From positions 38,661-73,065 of the forward strand of contig DBTR01000008.1 in NCBI GenBank assembly GCA_002307145.1: a stretch of 34,405 bases of DNA, written 5' to 3'. The notes beneath the pieces were generated by a model that saw only the letters and a list, made by a program, of their open reading frames with translations, was not told where the DNA came from and ran no database searches. The translations under genes were made by a program, and so were the position numbers. Position 1 is the stretch's first letter. Each line of letters begins with the position of its first letter. The stretch is from Rhodospirillum sp. UBA1311. Lineage in GTDB: Bacteria; Pseudomonadota; Alphaproteobacteria; Rhodospirillales; Rhodospirillaceae. This document shows, piece after piece, positions 1 through 7,943 of the stretch.

Positions 1-465
1 CGCCAGCGCATCTGCATCGCCCGCGCGCTCGCCTCCCGCCCCAGCCTGATCATCGCCGACGAGGCGGTCTCCGCCCTCGACGTCTCGATCCAGGCGCAGA
101 TCGTCAACCTGCTGATGGACCTGCAGCGCCAGGAAGGCCTGGCCTACCTGTTCATCTCCCACGACATGGCGGTGGTCGAACGGGTCAGCCATCGCGTCGC
201 GGTGATGTACTTGGGCCAGATCGTCGAAATCGGGCCGCGCCAGGCGGTGTTCGAGAACCCGCAGCATCCCTACACCCGCCGCCTGATGGCGGCGGTGCCG
301 GTGCCCGATCCAGCCCGCCGCAACGCCCGCGCGGCGATGCTCGAAGGCGAAATTCCGAGCCCGATCCGGCGCGTCGGCGACGCGCCGCTGGTCGAGCCCT
401 TGATCGACATCGGCTCCGGGCACTTCGTCGCCCGCCATGCCATCGACGGCTTTCCCCAGGCCTGA
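1..465 (+). CDS. gsiA: Peptide/glutathione ABC transporter ATP-binding protein, GsiA-like (3' part only)
   Basis: The 5' end lies outside the window and the frame is open from base 1. The visible part begins at the end of the ABC signature (QRQRICIARAL). It continues through Walker B (LIIADEAVSALD), the H-loop (FISHDMAVVERV) and the C-terminal oligopeptide-type extension containing NPQHPYTRRLMAAVPVPDP, which is typical of the Dpp/Opp/Gsi ATPase family. The unusual DEAVSALD form, with Ala where most family members have Pro, is as I recall also found in E. coli GsiA. The protein would power uptake of peptides or glutathione through the GsiC/GsiD permeases encoded downstream. GsiA is normally a double-ABC protein; only the last nucleotide-binding domain can be seen here, so fusion length cannot be judged. 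It ends 51 nt before the binding-protein gene. Substrate assignment to glutathione is inference from gene order. Confidence 0.9.
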   Translation, partial: RQRICIARALASRPSLIIADEAVSALDVSIQAQIVNLLMDLQRQEGLAYLFISHDMAVVERVSHRVAVMYLGQIVEIGPRQAVFENPQHPYTRRLMAAVPVPDPARRNARAAMLEGEIPSPIRRVGDAPLVEPLIDIGSGHFVARHAIDGFPQA

Positions 466-516
466 GGGGAATCCGGTCGTGTTGCTTCAGGCTGCCATAA
501 TAAGGGGAGATCACGA

Positions 517-2055
517 ATGAGACATATGTCACGGGTCTTGGCCTCGACCGCGCTCGCGGCGGCCGTCACGCTTGGCGCTCCGTTCGCCGAGGCGAAGACC
601 CTGGTGGTCGGCGTCGCCGACAACCTCACCACCCTCGACCCCGCCAACGCCAACGACACCCTTTCGGGCGGCGCGGCGCGCGTCGTGCTGCAAGGGCTCT
701 ACGGCTTCGATGCCAACATGCAGCTCGAACCGCTGCTGGCGACGAGCTACGAAGCCAACGCCGACGCCACCCAATTCACCTTCCACCTGCGCAAGGGCGT
801 GAAGTTCCACGACGGCACCGATTTCAACGCCGAAGCGGTGAAGATCAACATCGACCGCGTCCGCGACACCAATGTGCCGACCAAGCGCCAGAGCCTGGTG
901 AGCATGGTCGACCACGTCGAGGTGATCGACCCGCTGACCGTCAAGGTGGTGCTGAAGGAACCCTTCGGCGCGATGGTCAACAACCTCGCCCACGCCGGCC
1001 TGTTCATGATCTCGCCCGCCGCCCTCGCGAAATACGGCAAGGACATCGACCGCAACCCGGTCGGCACCGGCCCGTTCATCTTCAAGAAGTGGTCGGGCGA
1101 CCTGTTCGAAGCGGTGAAGAACCCGAACTACTGGCGCGAAGGCTACCCGAAGGTCGACGGCGTGACCTTCAAGTCGGTGCCGGAAAACGGCAGCCGCATC
1201 GCCATGCTCCAGGCTGGCGAAGCGCAGTTCGTCTATCCGCTGCCCTCCGAACTCGCCCCGGTGGTGAGCGCGAACAAGGCTCTCGAAGTCGCGAAGGTGC
1301 CCTCGATCATCATCCGCTACGTCGCGATGAACACGATGAAGAAGCCGTTCGACGACGTACGGGTGCGCGAGGCGCTCAACTATGCGATCGACAAGAACGC
1401 CTTCTGCAAAGTCGTCTACGGCGGCTATTGCAAACCCGCCGAAGGCCCGGTTCCGGACCTCCTGAAGTACTCGACCCCGGTGCAGAAGGGCGGCTGGCCG
1501 TACGACCCGAAAAAGGCCAAGGCGCTCCTGGCCGAAGCCGGCTTCCCGAACGGCTTCGAGACCGAAATGTTCTCGAAGAACAACTCCACCTACATCCGCG
1601 CGATGCAGTTCCTGCAGCAGCAGTTCGCCCAGGTCGGCGTGAAGCTGACCGTGACCCCGCTCGAAGCGGGCGTCGAGGCGCAGCGGATCTGGAGCGTCGC
1701 CGAGCCGAAGGACGCCACCGTGCAGACCCAGTACGGCGGCTGGTCGGCCTCCACCGGCGACATCGACTGGGCGCTGCGCCCGCTGTTCTACGGCAAGGGC
1801 TTCCCGCCGAAGCTGTTCAACGTCGCGTACTATAAGAGCGAAGCCACCGACACCGGCATCGAGGCGGGCATCGCCACCGCCGACGACGCGAAGCGCACCG
1901 CCGAATACGACGCCGTCCAGAAGCAGATCTGGAAGGACGCGCCCTGGATCTTCCTGACCGACGACGAAATCCTCGTCGGCCAGGCCAAGGGCCTCACCGG
2001 TGCGTTCGCCGCGCCGGACGGCGGCCTCAACTTCGAAAAGGCGGCGTTCAAGTAA
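517..2055 (+). CDS. gsiB: Periplasmic peptide/glutathione-binding protein (SBP family 5), GsiB-like
   Basis: This is the solute-binding lipocalin-sized receptor (512 aa) of the importer. A Sec signal peptide covers about residues 1-26 (hydrophobic stretch, then AEA before KTLVVGVADN). The mature part shows SBP_bac_5 hallmarks: TLDPANANDTLS near the start, FHLRKGVKFHDGTDFNAEAV around residues 90-110, NPVGTGPFIFKKW, and a late RVREALNYAIDKNAF. The start at 517 has a strong Shine-Dalgarno (AAGGGGAG) with suitable spacing; an internal ATG nine bases later is also possible. Genes gsiC and gsiD follow, so it delivers ligand to that permease. Glutathione is the E. coli ligand for this layout; the three downstream hydrolases suggest that other unusual peptides may also be bound. 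Ligand specificity cannot be read from sequence. Confidence 0.92.
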   Translation: MRHMSRVLASTALAAAVTLGAPFAEAKTLVVGVADNLTTLDPANANDTLSGGAARVVLQGLYGFDANMQLEPLLATSYEANADATQFTFHLRKGVKFHDGTDFNAEAVKINIDRVRDTNVPTKRQSLVSMVDHVEVIDPLTVKVVLKEPFGAMVNNLAHAGLFMISPAALAKYGKDIDRNPVGTGPFIFKKWSGDLFEAVKNPNYWREGYPKVDGVTFKSVPENGSRIAMLQAGEAQFVYPLPSELAPVVSANKALEVAKVPSIIIRYVAMNTMKKPFDDVRVREALNYAIDKNAFCKVVYGGYCKPAEGPVPDLLKYSTPVQKGGWPYDPKKAKALLAEAGFPNGFETEMFSKNNSTYIRAMQFLQQQFAQVGVKLTVTPLEAGVEAQRIWSVAEPKDATVQTQYGGWSASTGDIDWALRPLFYGKGFPPKLFNVAYYKSEATDTGIEAGIATADDAKRTAEYDAVQKQIWKDAPWIFLTDDEILVGQAKGLTGAFAAPDGGLNFEKAAFK

Positions 2056-2137
2056 ACCCCGCAAAACCCGCCACGGCGGCGGAGAGGCCGGAAGGCCCCT
2101 CCGCCCGCCACCGAATTTTCGGGCCCGAGGAGACCCT

Positions 2138-3058
2138 ATGCTCAACTACCTGATCCGCCGCATCGTGGGCATCATCCCCGTGATCCTGGTGATCGCGCTC
2201 TTGGTGTTCCTGTTCGTCCACATGCTGCCGGGCGATCCGGCGCGGCTCGTCGCCGGACCGGAAGCCACGCTCGCCGATGTCGAGAACGTCCGCCGCACGC
2301 TTGGCCTCGATCGTCCGATGTACGAGCAGTTCGGGCTGTTCCTCTGGCACGCGATCAACTGGGATTTCGGCAATTCGCTGAAGACGCGGATTCCGGTGAC
2401 CGAGGAGATCAACCTGCGCCTGATGCCGACGGTGCTGCTCACCGTCTGCGCGATGGCCTGGGCGACGGTGTTCGGCCTGATGATCGGCGTCGCCTCGGCG
2501 GTCAATCGCGGCCGCTGGCCGGATTACGTCGGCATGGTGATCGCGGTCTCGGGCATCTCGTTCCCCGCGTTCTGGCTCGGCCTGCTGTTGATCGACGTGT
2601 TCTCGGTGCAGCTCGGCTGGCTGCCGACCGGCGGTTTCGAGAGCGCCAAGGGATTGATCATGCCGTCGTTCACCTTGGGCCTCGGCGTCGCGGCGGTGAT
2701 GGCGCGGTTCACCCGCTCGGCATTCATCGAGATTTTCCGCGAGGACTACATCCGCACCGCGCATGCCAAGGGCGTGCCCGAGAAGCGGGTGATCTGGAAG
2801 CACACCCTCAGAAACGCGCTGATCCCGGTGATCACCATGGTCGGCCTGCAGTTCGGCTTCCTGCTCGGCGGCTCGATCGTCGTCGAGACGGTGTTCTCCT
2901 GGCCCGGCCTCGGGCGGCTGCTGGTGGATTCGGTCGCCTACCGCGATTATCCGGTGATCCAGGCCGAGATCCTGCTGTTCTCGCTGGAATTCATTCTGAT
3001 CAATCTGACCGTCGATGTGTTGTACGCCATCGCCAATCCGGAGATCCGCTTCAAATGA
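2138..3058 (+). CDS. gsiC: ABC transporter permease, GsiC-like
   Basis: Inner-membrane permease of 306 aa, the length I expect for E. coli GsiC. It begins MLNYLIRRIVGIIPVILVIALLVFLFVHMLPGDPAR, the standard DppB/GsiC N-terminus with a first transmembrane helix followed by the LPGDPA motif. The cytoplasmic coupling (EAA) loop is visible as REDYIRTAHAKGVPEKRVIWKHTLRNALIPV near residues 205-235. About six membrane helices are present. I chose ATG 2138 because GAGGAG lies just upstream and the protein begins at the conserved motif; an upstream in-frame extension has no family resemblance. It overlaps the next permease gene by 4 nt (ATGA), so the two are probably translationally coupled and form a heterodimeric channel with GsiD. 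Confidence 0.93.
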   Translation: MLNYLIRRIVGIIPVILVIALLVFLFVHMLPGDPARLVAGPEATLADVENVRRTLGLDRPMYEQFGLFLWHAINWDFGNSLKTRIPVTEEINLRLMPTVLLTVCAMAWATVFGLMIGVASAVNRGRWPDYVGMVIAVSGISFPAFWLGLLLIDVFSVQLGWLPTGGFESAKGLIMPSFTLGLGVAAVMARFTRSAFIEIFREDYIRTAHAKGVPEKRVIWKHTLRNALIPVITMVGLQFGFLLGGSIVVETVFSWPGLGRLLVDSVAYRDYPVIQAEILLFSLEFILINLTVDVLYAIANPEIRFK

Positions 3059-3939
3059 GCGATGCCGTCGCCACCGCCTTCGCCGCCCCCACCGTCCGCA
3101 GCCCCTTGCGCGAGTTCTGGAAGCGCCTGCTGCGCCAGAAGCTCGCGATGGCCGCCGCCTGCGTGCTCGCGCTCCTGGTGGCCTCGGCCGCGTTCGCGCC
3201 GTGGATCGCGCCCTACGACCCCAATTCCGCCGACTACGAATATATCCTCGCGCCGCCATCGGTCGCCCACTGGGCAGGCACCGACGCATTCGGCCGCGAC
3301 ATCCTGAGCCGGATCATCTTCGGCGGGCGGATTTCGCTCGCGGTCGGGTTCCTCTCGGTCACCATCGGCGGCATCGTCGGCATCGCGCTCGGCCTGATCG
3401 CCGGGTTCTACGGCCGCTGGCTCGACAGCCTGATCATGCGGATGAGCGACGTGCTGCTCGCCTTCCCCGGCATCCTGCTCGCGATCGGCGTGATCGCGAT
3501 CTTGGGGCCGGGCATCGACAACGTGATCTACGCGGTGGCGGTGTTCTCGGTGCCGGTGTTCGCGCGCCTGGTGCGCGGCTCGACGCTGGCGCTCAAGAAC
3601 GCGCCCTACGTCGACGCCGCACGCGCAACCGGGGTGAAGAGCCGCTGGCTGATGCTGCGCCATATCCTCCCCGGCACCCTCCCGAGCGTGATCGTCTATT
3701 TCTCGATGCGCGTCGGCACCTCGATCCTCACCGCCGCCGCGCTCTCGTTCATCGGCCTGGGCGCGCAGCCGCCGAGCCCGGAATGGGGCGCGATGCTCGC
3801 CGACGGCCGCAGCTTCCTCGGCGTCGCGAGCCACGTGACGCTTTATCCCGGCCTCGCGATCTTCGTCACCGTGCTGGCGTTCAACCTGCTCGGCGACGGA
3901 TTGCGCGACGCCCTCGACCCGAAGCTCAAGAATGCGTGA
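3055..3939 (+). CDS. gsiD: ABC transporter permease, GsiD-like
   Basis: Second permease of the importer (294 aa). An N-terminal cytoplasmic stretch (SPLREFWKRLLRQK) leads into the first membrane helix. The OppC-type motif is present as AHWAGTDAFGRDILSRIIFGGRISLAVG near residues 72-98. The coupling loop NAPYVDAARATGVKSRWLMLRHILPG is near residues 182-208. The C-terminus LNLLGDGLRDALDPKLKNA is the classic OppC/DppC/GsiD ending. The start codon overlaps the gsiC stop (ATGA), and the gene overlaps the downstream peptidase by 8 nt. The whole set is therefore a single tightly packed operon. It pairs with GsiC to form the membrane channel driven by GsiA. Confidence 0.93.
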   Translation: MSDAVATAFAAPTVRSPLREFWKRLLRQKLAMAAACVLALLVASAAFAPWIAPYDPNSADYEYILAPPSVAHWAGTDAFGRDILSRIIFGGRISLAVGFLSVTIGGIVGIALGLIAGFYGRWLDSLIMRMSDVLLAFPGILLAIGVIAILGPGIDNVIYAVAVFSVPVFARLVRGSTLALKNAPYVDAARATGVKSRWLMLRHILPGTLPSVIVYFSMRVGTSILTAAALSFIGLGAQPPSPEWGAMLADGRSFLGVASHVTLYPGLAIFVTVLAFNLLGDGLRDALDPKLKNA

Positions 3940-5005
3940 CCCCTCGCACCGGCGCGCCCGCGACTTCGGCCTGATCGGCGACCGGCAAGTGACCGGGCCG
4001 CAGAACGCGATCACCGACGTTCCGGGCGTGCGGGTGGGCCACGCGACCGTGCGCGAGGGCAACATCGCCACCGGCTTCACCGCGATCCTGCCCCACGAGG
4101 GCAACATGTTCCGCGAGCGGATGCCGGCGGCGGTCGAAGTGATCAACGGCTTCGGCAAGAGCGCCGGGCTGATGCAGGTCGAGGAGCTCGGCTGCATCGA
4201 GACGCCGATCCTGCTCACCAACACCTTCGCCGTCGGCACCGGCTTCAATGCGCTGGTGCGCGAGGCGATCCGCGCCAACCCCGACATCGGCCGCTCCGCC
4301 TCCACCGTCAACCCGGTGGTCTGCGAGTGCAACGACGGCTACCTCAACGACATCCAGGCTATGGCCTTGAGCGAAACCGACGCGGCGCGCGCGCTCGACG
4401 CCGCACGCGCGCCGGAAGGCCTCGGACCGGTGGCGCAGGGCTCGGTCGGCGCGGGCACCGGCATGAGCTGCTTCGGCTTCAAGGGCGGCATCGGCACGTC
4501 GTCGCGGGTGGTGGTTCTCGGCGGCAGGCCCTTCATCGTCGGAATTCTCGTCCTCGCCAACTTCGGCGCGGCGGGCGACCTCGTCCTCCCCGACGGACGC
4601 CGCCCCAAGCCGTTCGCCGCGGAGATGGGCCCGGAAAAGGGCTCGGTGATCGTCATCCTCGCCACCGACGTACCGCTTTCGGCGCGCCAGTTGGGCCGCG
4701 TCGCCAAGCGCTGCGGCGCGGGCATCTCCTGGCTCGGCTCGTTCTGGGGCAACGGCAGCGGCGATATCGCGGTGGCGTTCTCCACCGCCGTGGCGATGCC
4801 GCAGAAGTCGATCCTCACCTTCACGCCGAGCCTGTTCCTCTGCGAATGCCACATCGACGAAGTCTTCCGCGCCGCCGCCGAGGCGACCCGCGAGGCGGTG
4901 CTGAACGCGCTCTGCGCCGCCCCGGCGACGACCGGATTCCATGGTCATGCGCGGCCGTCGCTGGGCGACTGGCTCGCCACCAATCCAACGGAGAGCCGGA
5001 CGTGA
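3932..5005 (+). CDS. P1-family aminopeptidase (DmpA/BapA type)
   Basis: A 357-aa member of the DmpA family, N-terminal-nucleophile aminopeptidases that self-cleave into two chains and release D-Ala, beta-amino acids or other N-terminal residues from small peptides. Family marks seen: NAITDVPGVRVGHATV near residues 25-40, the conserved GSVGAGTGMSCFGFKGGIGTSSR region at about 170-192, and KGSVIVILATDVPL at about 236-249. By comparison with DmpA, cleavage should fall between Gly237 and Ser238, making Ser238 the nucleophile. No signal peptide is visible, so action on imported peptides in the cytoplasm is likely. It overlaps gsiD by 8 nt and the next peptidase gene by 4 nt. Exact substrate (D-, beta- or ordinary L-peptides) is not readable from sequence. 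Confidence 0.88.
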   Translation: MRDPSHRRARDFGLIGDRQVTGPQNAITDVPGVRVGHATVREGNIATGFTAILPHEGNMFRERMPAAVEVINGFGKSAGLMQVEELGCIETPILLTNTFAVGTGFNALVREAIRANPDIGRSASTVNPVVCECNDGYLNDIQAMALSETDAARALDAARAPEGLGPVAQGSVGAGTGMSCFGFKGGIGTSSRVVVLGGRPFIVGILVLANFGAAGDLVLPDGRRPKPFAAEMGPEKGSVIVILATDVPLSARQLGRVAKRCGAGISWLGSFWGNGSGDIAVAFSTAVAMPQKSILTFTPSLFLCECHIDEVFRAAAEATREAVLNALCAAPATTGFHGHARPSLGDWLATNPTESRT

Positions 5006-5820
5006 AAATCTACATCTGCGCCGATATCGAGGGCGTCGCCGGAGTGGTGACGCCGCAGCAGTGCCAGGCGGGCAACCCGGAATACGAACGCGCCCGGCTG
5101 CTGATGACCGAGGAGGTCAACGCCGCGATCGCGGGCGCGCGCGATGCCGGGGCCGAGGAGATCCTGGTCAACGACGCCCATGGCCCGATGACCAACCTCC
5201 TCCCCGACCGCCTCGACCGCGAAGCCGTGGCGATCCAGGGCAAGCCGAAGCCGTTCGGGATGTTCGCAGGGCTCACCGCCGACTTCGACATGATCTTCTG
5301 CGTCGGCTTCCACGCCCCCGCCTCGGGCTTCGGCGTCCTCGCCCACACCACCAGCAGCGCCGCGTTCCGCAGCGTCCGCGTCGGCGACGTGGCGTTGAGC
5401 GAGGCCGCGCTCTACGGCGCGTACGCGGGCGAACTCGGCGTCGCCATCGGTCTGGTTTCCGGCGACGACGCCTCCGCGGCGCACGCCGGGGAATTCTTCC
5501 CCGCCGCCGAACGGATCGTGGTCAAGACCGCGCTCGGCAACCGCGCCGCCGCATCGGTGCATCCCGAACTCGCGCGCGAGATGATCCGCGCGGGTGCGGC
5601 GCGGGCGATCGCGCGGCGGGCGGAGATCCGCCCCCTCGCCCTGCCCCGCTCCGACACCCTGGTCCTCGACATGATCGGCGCGGCGCAGGCCGATCTGATC
5701 GCCACCATCCCGGTTTCCCGCCGCGTCGACGCCACCCGCATCGCACTGCCGATCGCCTCGGCGGCGGATGCGGTGGGCTGGGTCAACGTCGCCTCCGCAA
5801 TGGCGGCATCCCTACGTTAG
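5002..5820 (+). CDS. dppA: M55 family D-aminopeptidase, DppA-like
   Basis: Zinc-dependent D-aminopeptidase of 272 aa, close to the 274 aa of Bacillus subtilis DppA. Residues aligning with the DppA metal ligands are Asp8 and Glu10 (ADIEG), His60 (NDAHGP), His104 (VGFHA) and a Glu at 134 (LSEAALYG). His115, proposed as catalytic in DppA, is also present. The family forms a decameric self-compartmentalizing particle in the cytoplasm and cleaves D-Ala-type peptides. The start is a GTG whose last bases overlap the upstream stop (GTGA), implying translational coupling; no ATG is available near the conserved KIYICADIEG start. Its place between a DmpA-type enzyme and an isoaspartyl peptidase supports a role in degrading imported non-standard peptides, perhaps from cell-wall turnover. 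That role is inference. Confidence 0.92.
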   Translation: MKIYICADIEGVAGVVTPQQCQAGNPEYERARLLMTEEVNAAIAGARDAGAEEILVNDAHGPMTNLLPDRLDREAVAIQGKPKPFGMFAGLTADFDMIFCVGFHAPASGFGVLAHTTSSAAFRSVRVGDVALSEAALYGAYAGELGVAIGLVSGDDASAAHAGEFFPAAERIVVKTALGNRAAASVHPELAREMIRAGAARAIARRAEIRPLALPRSDTLVLDMIGAAQADLIATIPVSRRVDATRIALPIASAADAVGWVNVASAMAASLR

Positions 5821-5849
5821 TTGTCCAAAAGCGTTTGAGAGTACCCGAT

Positions 5850-6818
5850 ATGTCCGAAGCCCCGACTTCCCCGGTTCTCGTCCTCCACGGCGGCGCGGGA
5901 ACCATCCCCCACGCCACCCTCACCCCGGCCAGGGCCGACGCCTACCACGCCGGCATCCGCGCCGCGCTGCGCGCGGGATACGCGGTGCTGGCCGACGGCG
6001 GCGCGGCGCTCGACGCGGTGGTGGCGACGGTGATGGCGCTGGAAGACAATCCGCTGTTCAACGCCGGGCGCGGCGCGGTCTACACCAGCGACGCCACCCA
6101 CGAAATGGATGCGGCGCTGATGGACGGACGCGACCGCCGCGCCGGAGCTGTCGCGGGAATCTGCGGGCCGAAACACCCGATCCTCGCCGCGCGCGCGGTG
6201 ATGGAGCGCACCCCCCACGTACTGATGGGCGGCGAGGGCGCGATGCGCGTCTGCCGCGACGCAGGCCTGGAGTTCATGGACCCTGCGTGGTTCGGCACCG
6301 AGGCACGCCTCGCCGCGCTCAAGACCGAACTCGCGCGGCGGGCGAGCGGCGCGGCCGATACCCGCAGCGACGCCGACAAGCACGGCACCGTCGGCGCGGT
6401 GGCGCGCGATTGCCGGGGCCACCTCGCGGCAGCGACCTCGACCGGCGGGTTGACCGCCAAGACTCCGGGCCGGATCGGCGATACGCCGGTGTTCGGCGCG
6501 GGCACCTGGGCCGACGACGCCACCTGCGCGATCTCCGCCACCGGCCAGGGCGAGCTGTTCATCCGCACCGCCGCCGCACACGAGATCGACGCCCGGATGC
6601 GCTGGGGCGGCCAAAGCCTCGAACACGCGGCCACCGAGGTGATCGAAAAGCTCCTCGCCCCGATCGGCGGCGACGGCGGCCTCGTTGCGGTCGACGCCCA
6701 GGGCAACGTCGCCCTGCCGTTCAACTGCGCCGGAATGTATCGCGGTTACGTCCGGGGTGCCGATGCGATCCTGATGAGCGCGATCCACCGCGAGCCCTGG
6801 CGCACCGAAGCAGCCTGA
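5850..6818 (+). CDS. iaaA: Isoaspartyl peptidase / plant-type L-asparaginase
   Basis: A 322-aa Ntn-hydrolase of the asparaginase-2 family. It hydrolyses beta-aspartyl (isoAsp) dipeptides and, more weakly, L-asparagine. Visible marks are the N-terminal HGGAGT (13-18), NPLFNAGRGAVYT near 67-79, and the autoproteolysis site HGTVGAVARD. The predicted cut is between Gly179 and Thr180, leaving Thr180 as nucleophile of the beta chain. STGGLTAKTPGRIGDTPVFGAGTWAD (substrate-binding region) follows at about 197-222. The start ATG 5850 is preceded by only a weak GAGAG. In E. coli the orthologous gene sits directly upstream of gsiABCD; here it is at the downstream end, so the same functional partnership is kept in a different order. 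Cytoplasmic, with no signal peptide. Confidence 0.93.
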   Translation: MSEAPTSPVLVLHGGAGTIPHATLTPARADAYHAGIRAALRAGYAVLADGGAALDAVVATVMALEDNPLFNAGRGAVYTSDATHEMDAALMDGRDRRAGAVAGICGPKHPILAARAVMERTPHVLMGGEGAMRVCRDAGLEFMDPAWFGTEARLAALKTELARRASGAADTRSDADKHGTVGAVARDCRGHLAAATSTGGLTAKTPGRIGDTPVFGAGTWADDATCAISATGQGELFIRTAAAHEIDARMRWGGQSLEHAATEVIEKLLAPIGGDGGLVAVDAQGNVALPFNCAGMYRGYVRGADAILMSAIHREPWRTEAA

Positions 6819-6869
6819 TCCGGCTTCAACCAAGCGACCTGCGACGCGCCGACGCTCGGGCATTCGCCC

Positions 6870-7217
6870 TCATTCTTCTCCGTGCGAGACCTTGCGCGCA
6901 AACTCGTCGGCCGTCGCGTCGCCAATCAGCTTTTGCACAGCCACCTCAAGATCGGCAATCTCGCGGTCGACGCCCGGATTCGCCGCGAAATCGGGCGATC
7001 CGGCACGCGCGATCAGGGCCGATGCCCGGCGATCCAGGCACGCGACGCTCTCGCGATGAAGGCGCAACCGCGCGGCCAATCCGTCCGCAGCATCAGGCAT
7101 CGCGTCGATGGCAGCGACGAGGCTCTCGTCGGTCAGGCGCAGCGCAGCATGGGACCGCCGGGCGCGGCGAAGGAATTCCGAGGCTAGCGAAGCGGCTTCC
7201 TGAGCATTCATGGGCAT
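6870..7217 (-). CDS. Small helical hypothetical protein
   Basis: I do not recognise this protein. It reads as a 115-aa, almost wholly helical, Ala/Arg/Leu/Glu-rich soluble polypeptide (MPMNAQEAASLASEF at the start, DEFARKVSHGEE at the end) with no cysteines beyond one and no membrane segment. It converges on iaaA and is divergent from the tetR gene. I set the start at ATG 7217, though ATG 7211 is equally possible and neither has a strong ribosome-binding site. A plus-strand reading frame of similar length overlaps it but has a composition typical of a shadow frame. Real expression is uncertain. Confidence 0.45.
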   Translation of the reverse strand: MPMNAQEAASLASEFLRRARRSHAALRLTDESLVAAIDAMPDAADGLAARLRLHRESVACLDRRASALIARAGSPDFAANPGVDREIADLEVAVQKLIGDATADEFARKVSHGEE

Positions 7218-7267
7218 GGGAATGATGTCCGGCCAACGTTGTCCAAGCGGCCCTGGACGGCAGGGGC

Positions 7268-7295
7268 TCGACAAGAATTTCAGATACGATATAGT
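7268..7295 (+). promoter_or_regulatory. Predicted sigma-70 promoter of the tetR gene
   Basis: TCGACA (7268-7273; one mismatch to TTGACA) is separated by 16 bp from TATAGT (7290-7295). It lies about 36 bp upstream of the TetR start codon. The -10 box sits inside the palindrome at 7281-7300, so a bound repressor would block polymerase. Predicted by eye only. Confidence 0.55.
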
Positions 7296-7300
7296 ATCTG
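7281..7300. promoter_or_regulatory. Palindromic operator candidate for the adjacent TetR regulator
   Basis: CAGATAC, six bases, then GTATCTG: a perfect 7-bp inverted repeat within 20 bp. This is a usual size for a TetR-family operator. It overlaps the predicted -10 element of the tetR gene, which implies autorepression and co-control of the DUF4405 gene translated immediately after tetR. Binding by this particular TetR is inference from position. Confidence 0.65.
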
Positions 7301-7330
7301 AATACCAGTGGGCATTTCAATGAGGTTGGC

Positions 7331-7942
7331 ATGGCACGCTTGAGCCGGGAGGAGAGCCAGGAGATCACCCGAGCGAAATTGCTCGCCGCGGCGCGGGTGC
7401 TGTTCGCCCAAAACGGCTACGGCATGACCTCCCTCGACCGGATCGCCGAGGAAGCAGGGTTCAGCAAGGGTGCGGTCTACTCGAACTTCAGCGGCAAGGA
7501 AGACCTGTTCCTGGCCGTCCTTGAGGAACAGGGACGAACCACGCTCGACGACCTGACCGACGCGTTGGCGGCGGGCGGCAACGACCCCATGACGGTCATC
7601 GACCGCATCGCAGCTTGGAGCGACAGGGTATCGAAAAGCGGAAACTGGCCCATGCTGGTTCTGGAACACGCCCGGCATACCCAGAACGCGGAGCGCCCCA
7701 AGGTCGAGGAAGACATCTTCCATGCCTACTGGCACATGCTCGGCGAACATGTCTGCGCCGCCCTGGCTCTCGGCGATCGCCCACGCGAACTGATCGGCGC
7801 GATGATTTTCGAACTCACCTACGCCCCGGCGATGAACCTGGTGGCGAAACCGACGGCTGGCGACCTCGTCCGCTTCGCCCTCGCCAGCATGATCCCCCAC
7901 CTCGAAGCGCCCTCGCACCGCGCCGCTTCCGACGGAGTCTAA
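7331..7942 (+). CDS. TetR/AcrR family transcriptional regulator
   Basis: A 203-aa regulator with a standard TetR N-terminal DNA-binding domain. The first helix is REESQEITRAKLLAAARVLFAQNGYGMTSLDRI, and the helix-turn-helix is IAEEAGFSKGAVYSNFSGKEDLFLAVLEE, ending near residue 62. The remaining residues form the variable helical ligand-binding domain (similar to TetR_C families). The start is supported by GAGG about 6 nt upstream. A 20-bp palindrome sits over the promoter, so it probably represses its own transcription. Only one base separates its stop codon from the GTG of the DUF4405 gene, so the two are co-translated and the membrane protein is the likely regulated target. The inducer is unknown. 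Confidence 0.93.
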   Translation: MARLSREESQEITRAKLLAAARVLFAQNGYGMTSLDRIAEEAGFSKGAVYSNFSGKEDLFLAVLEEQGRTTLDDLTDALAAGGNDPMTVIDRIAAWSDRVSKSGNWPMLVLEHARHTQNAERPKVEEDIFHAYWHMLGEHVCAALALGDRPRELIGAMIFELTYAPAMNLVAKPTAGDLVRFALASMIPHLEAPSHRAASDGV

Positions 7943-7943
7943 T

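Noticed and set aside
529..2145. Long minus-strand open frame of 538 codons opposite gsiB
   Set aside because: Composition is Arg/Gly/Asp/Val-rich as expected of an antisense shadow in GC-rich DNA; gsiB on the other strand has clear family motifs and a ribosome-binding site.
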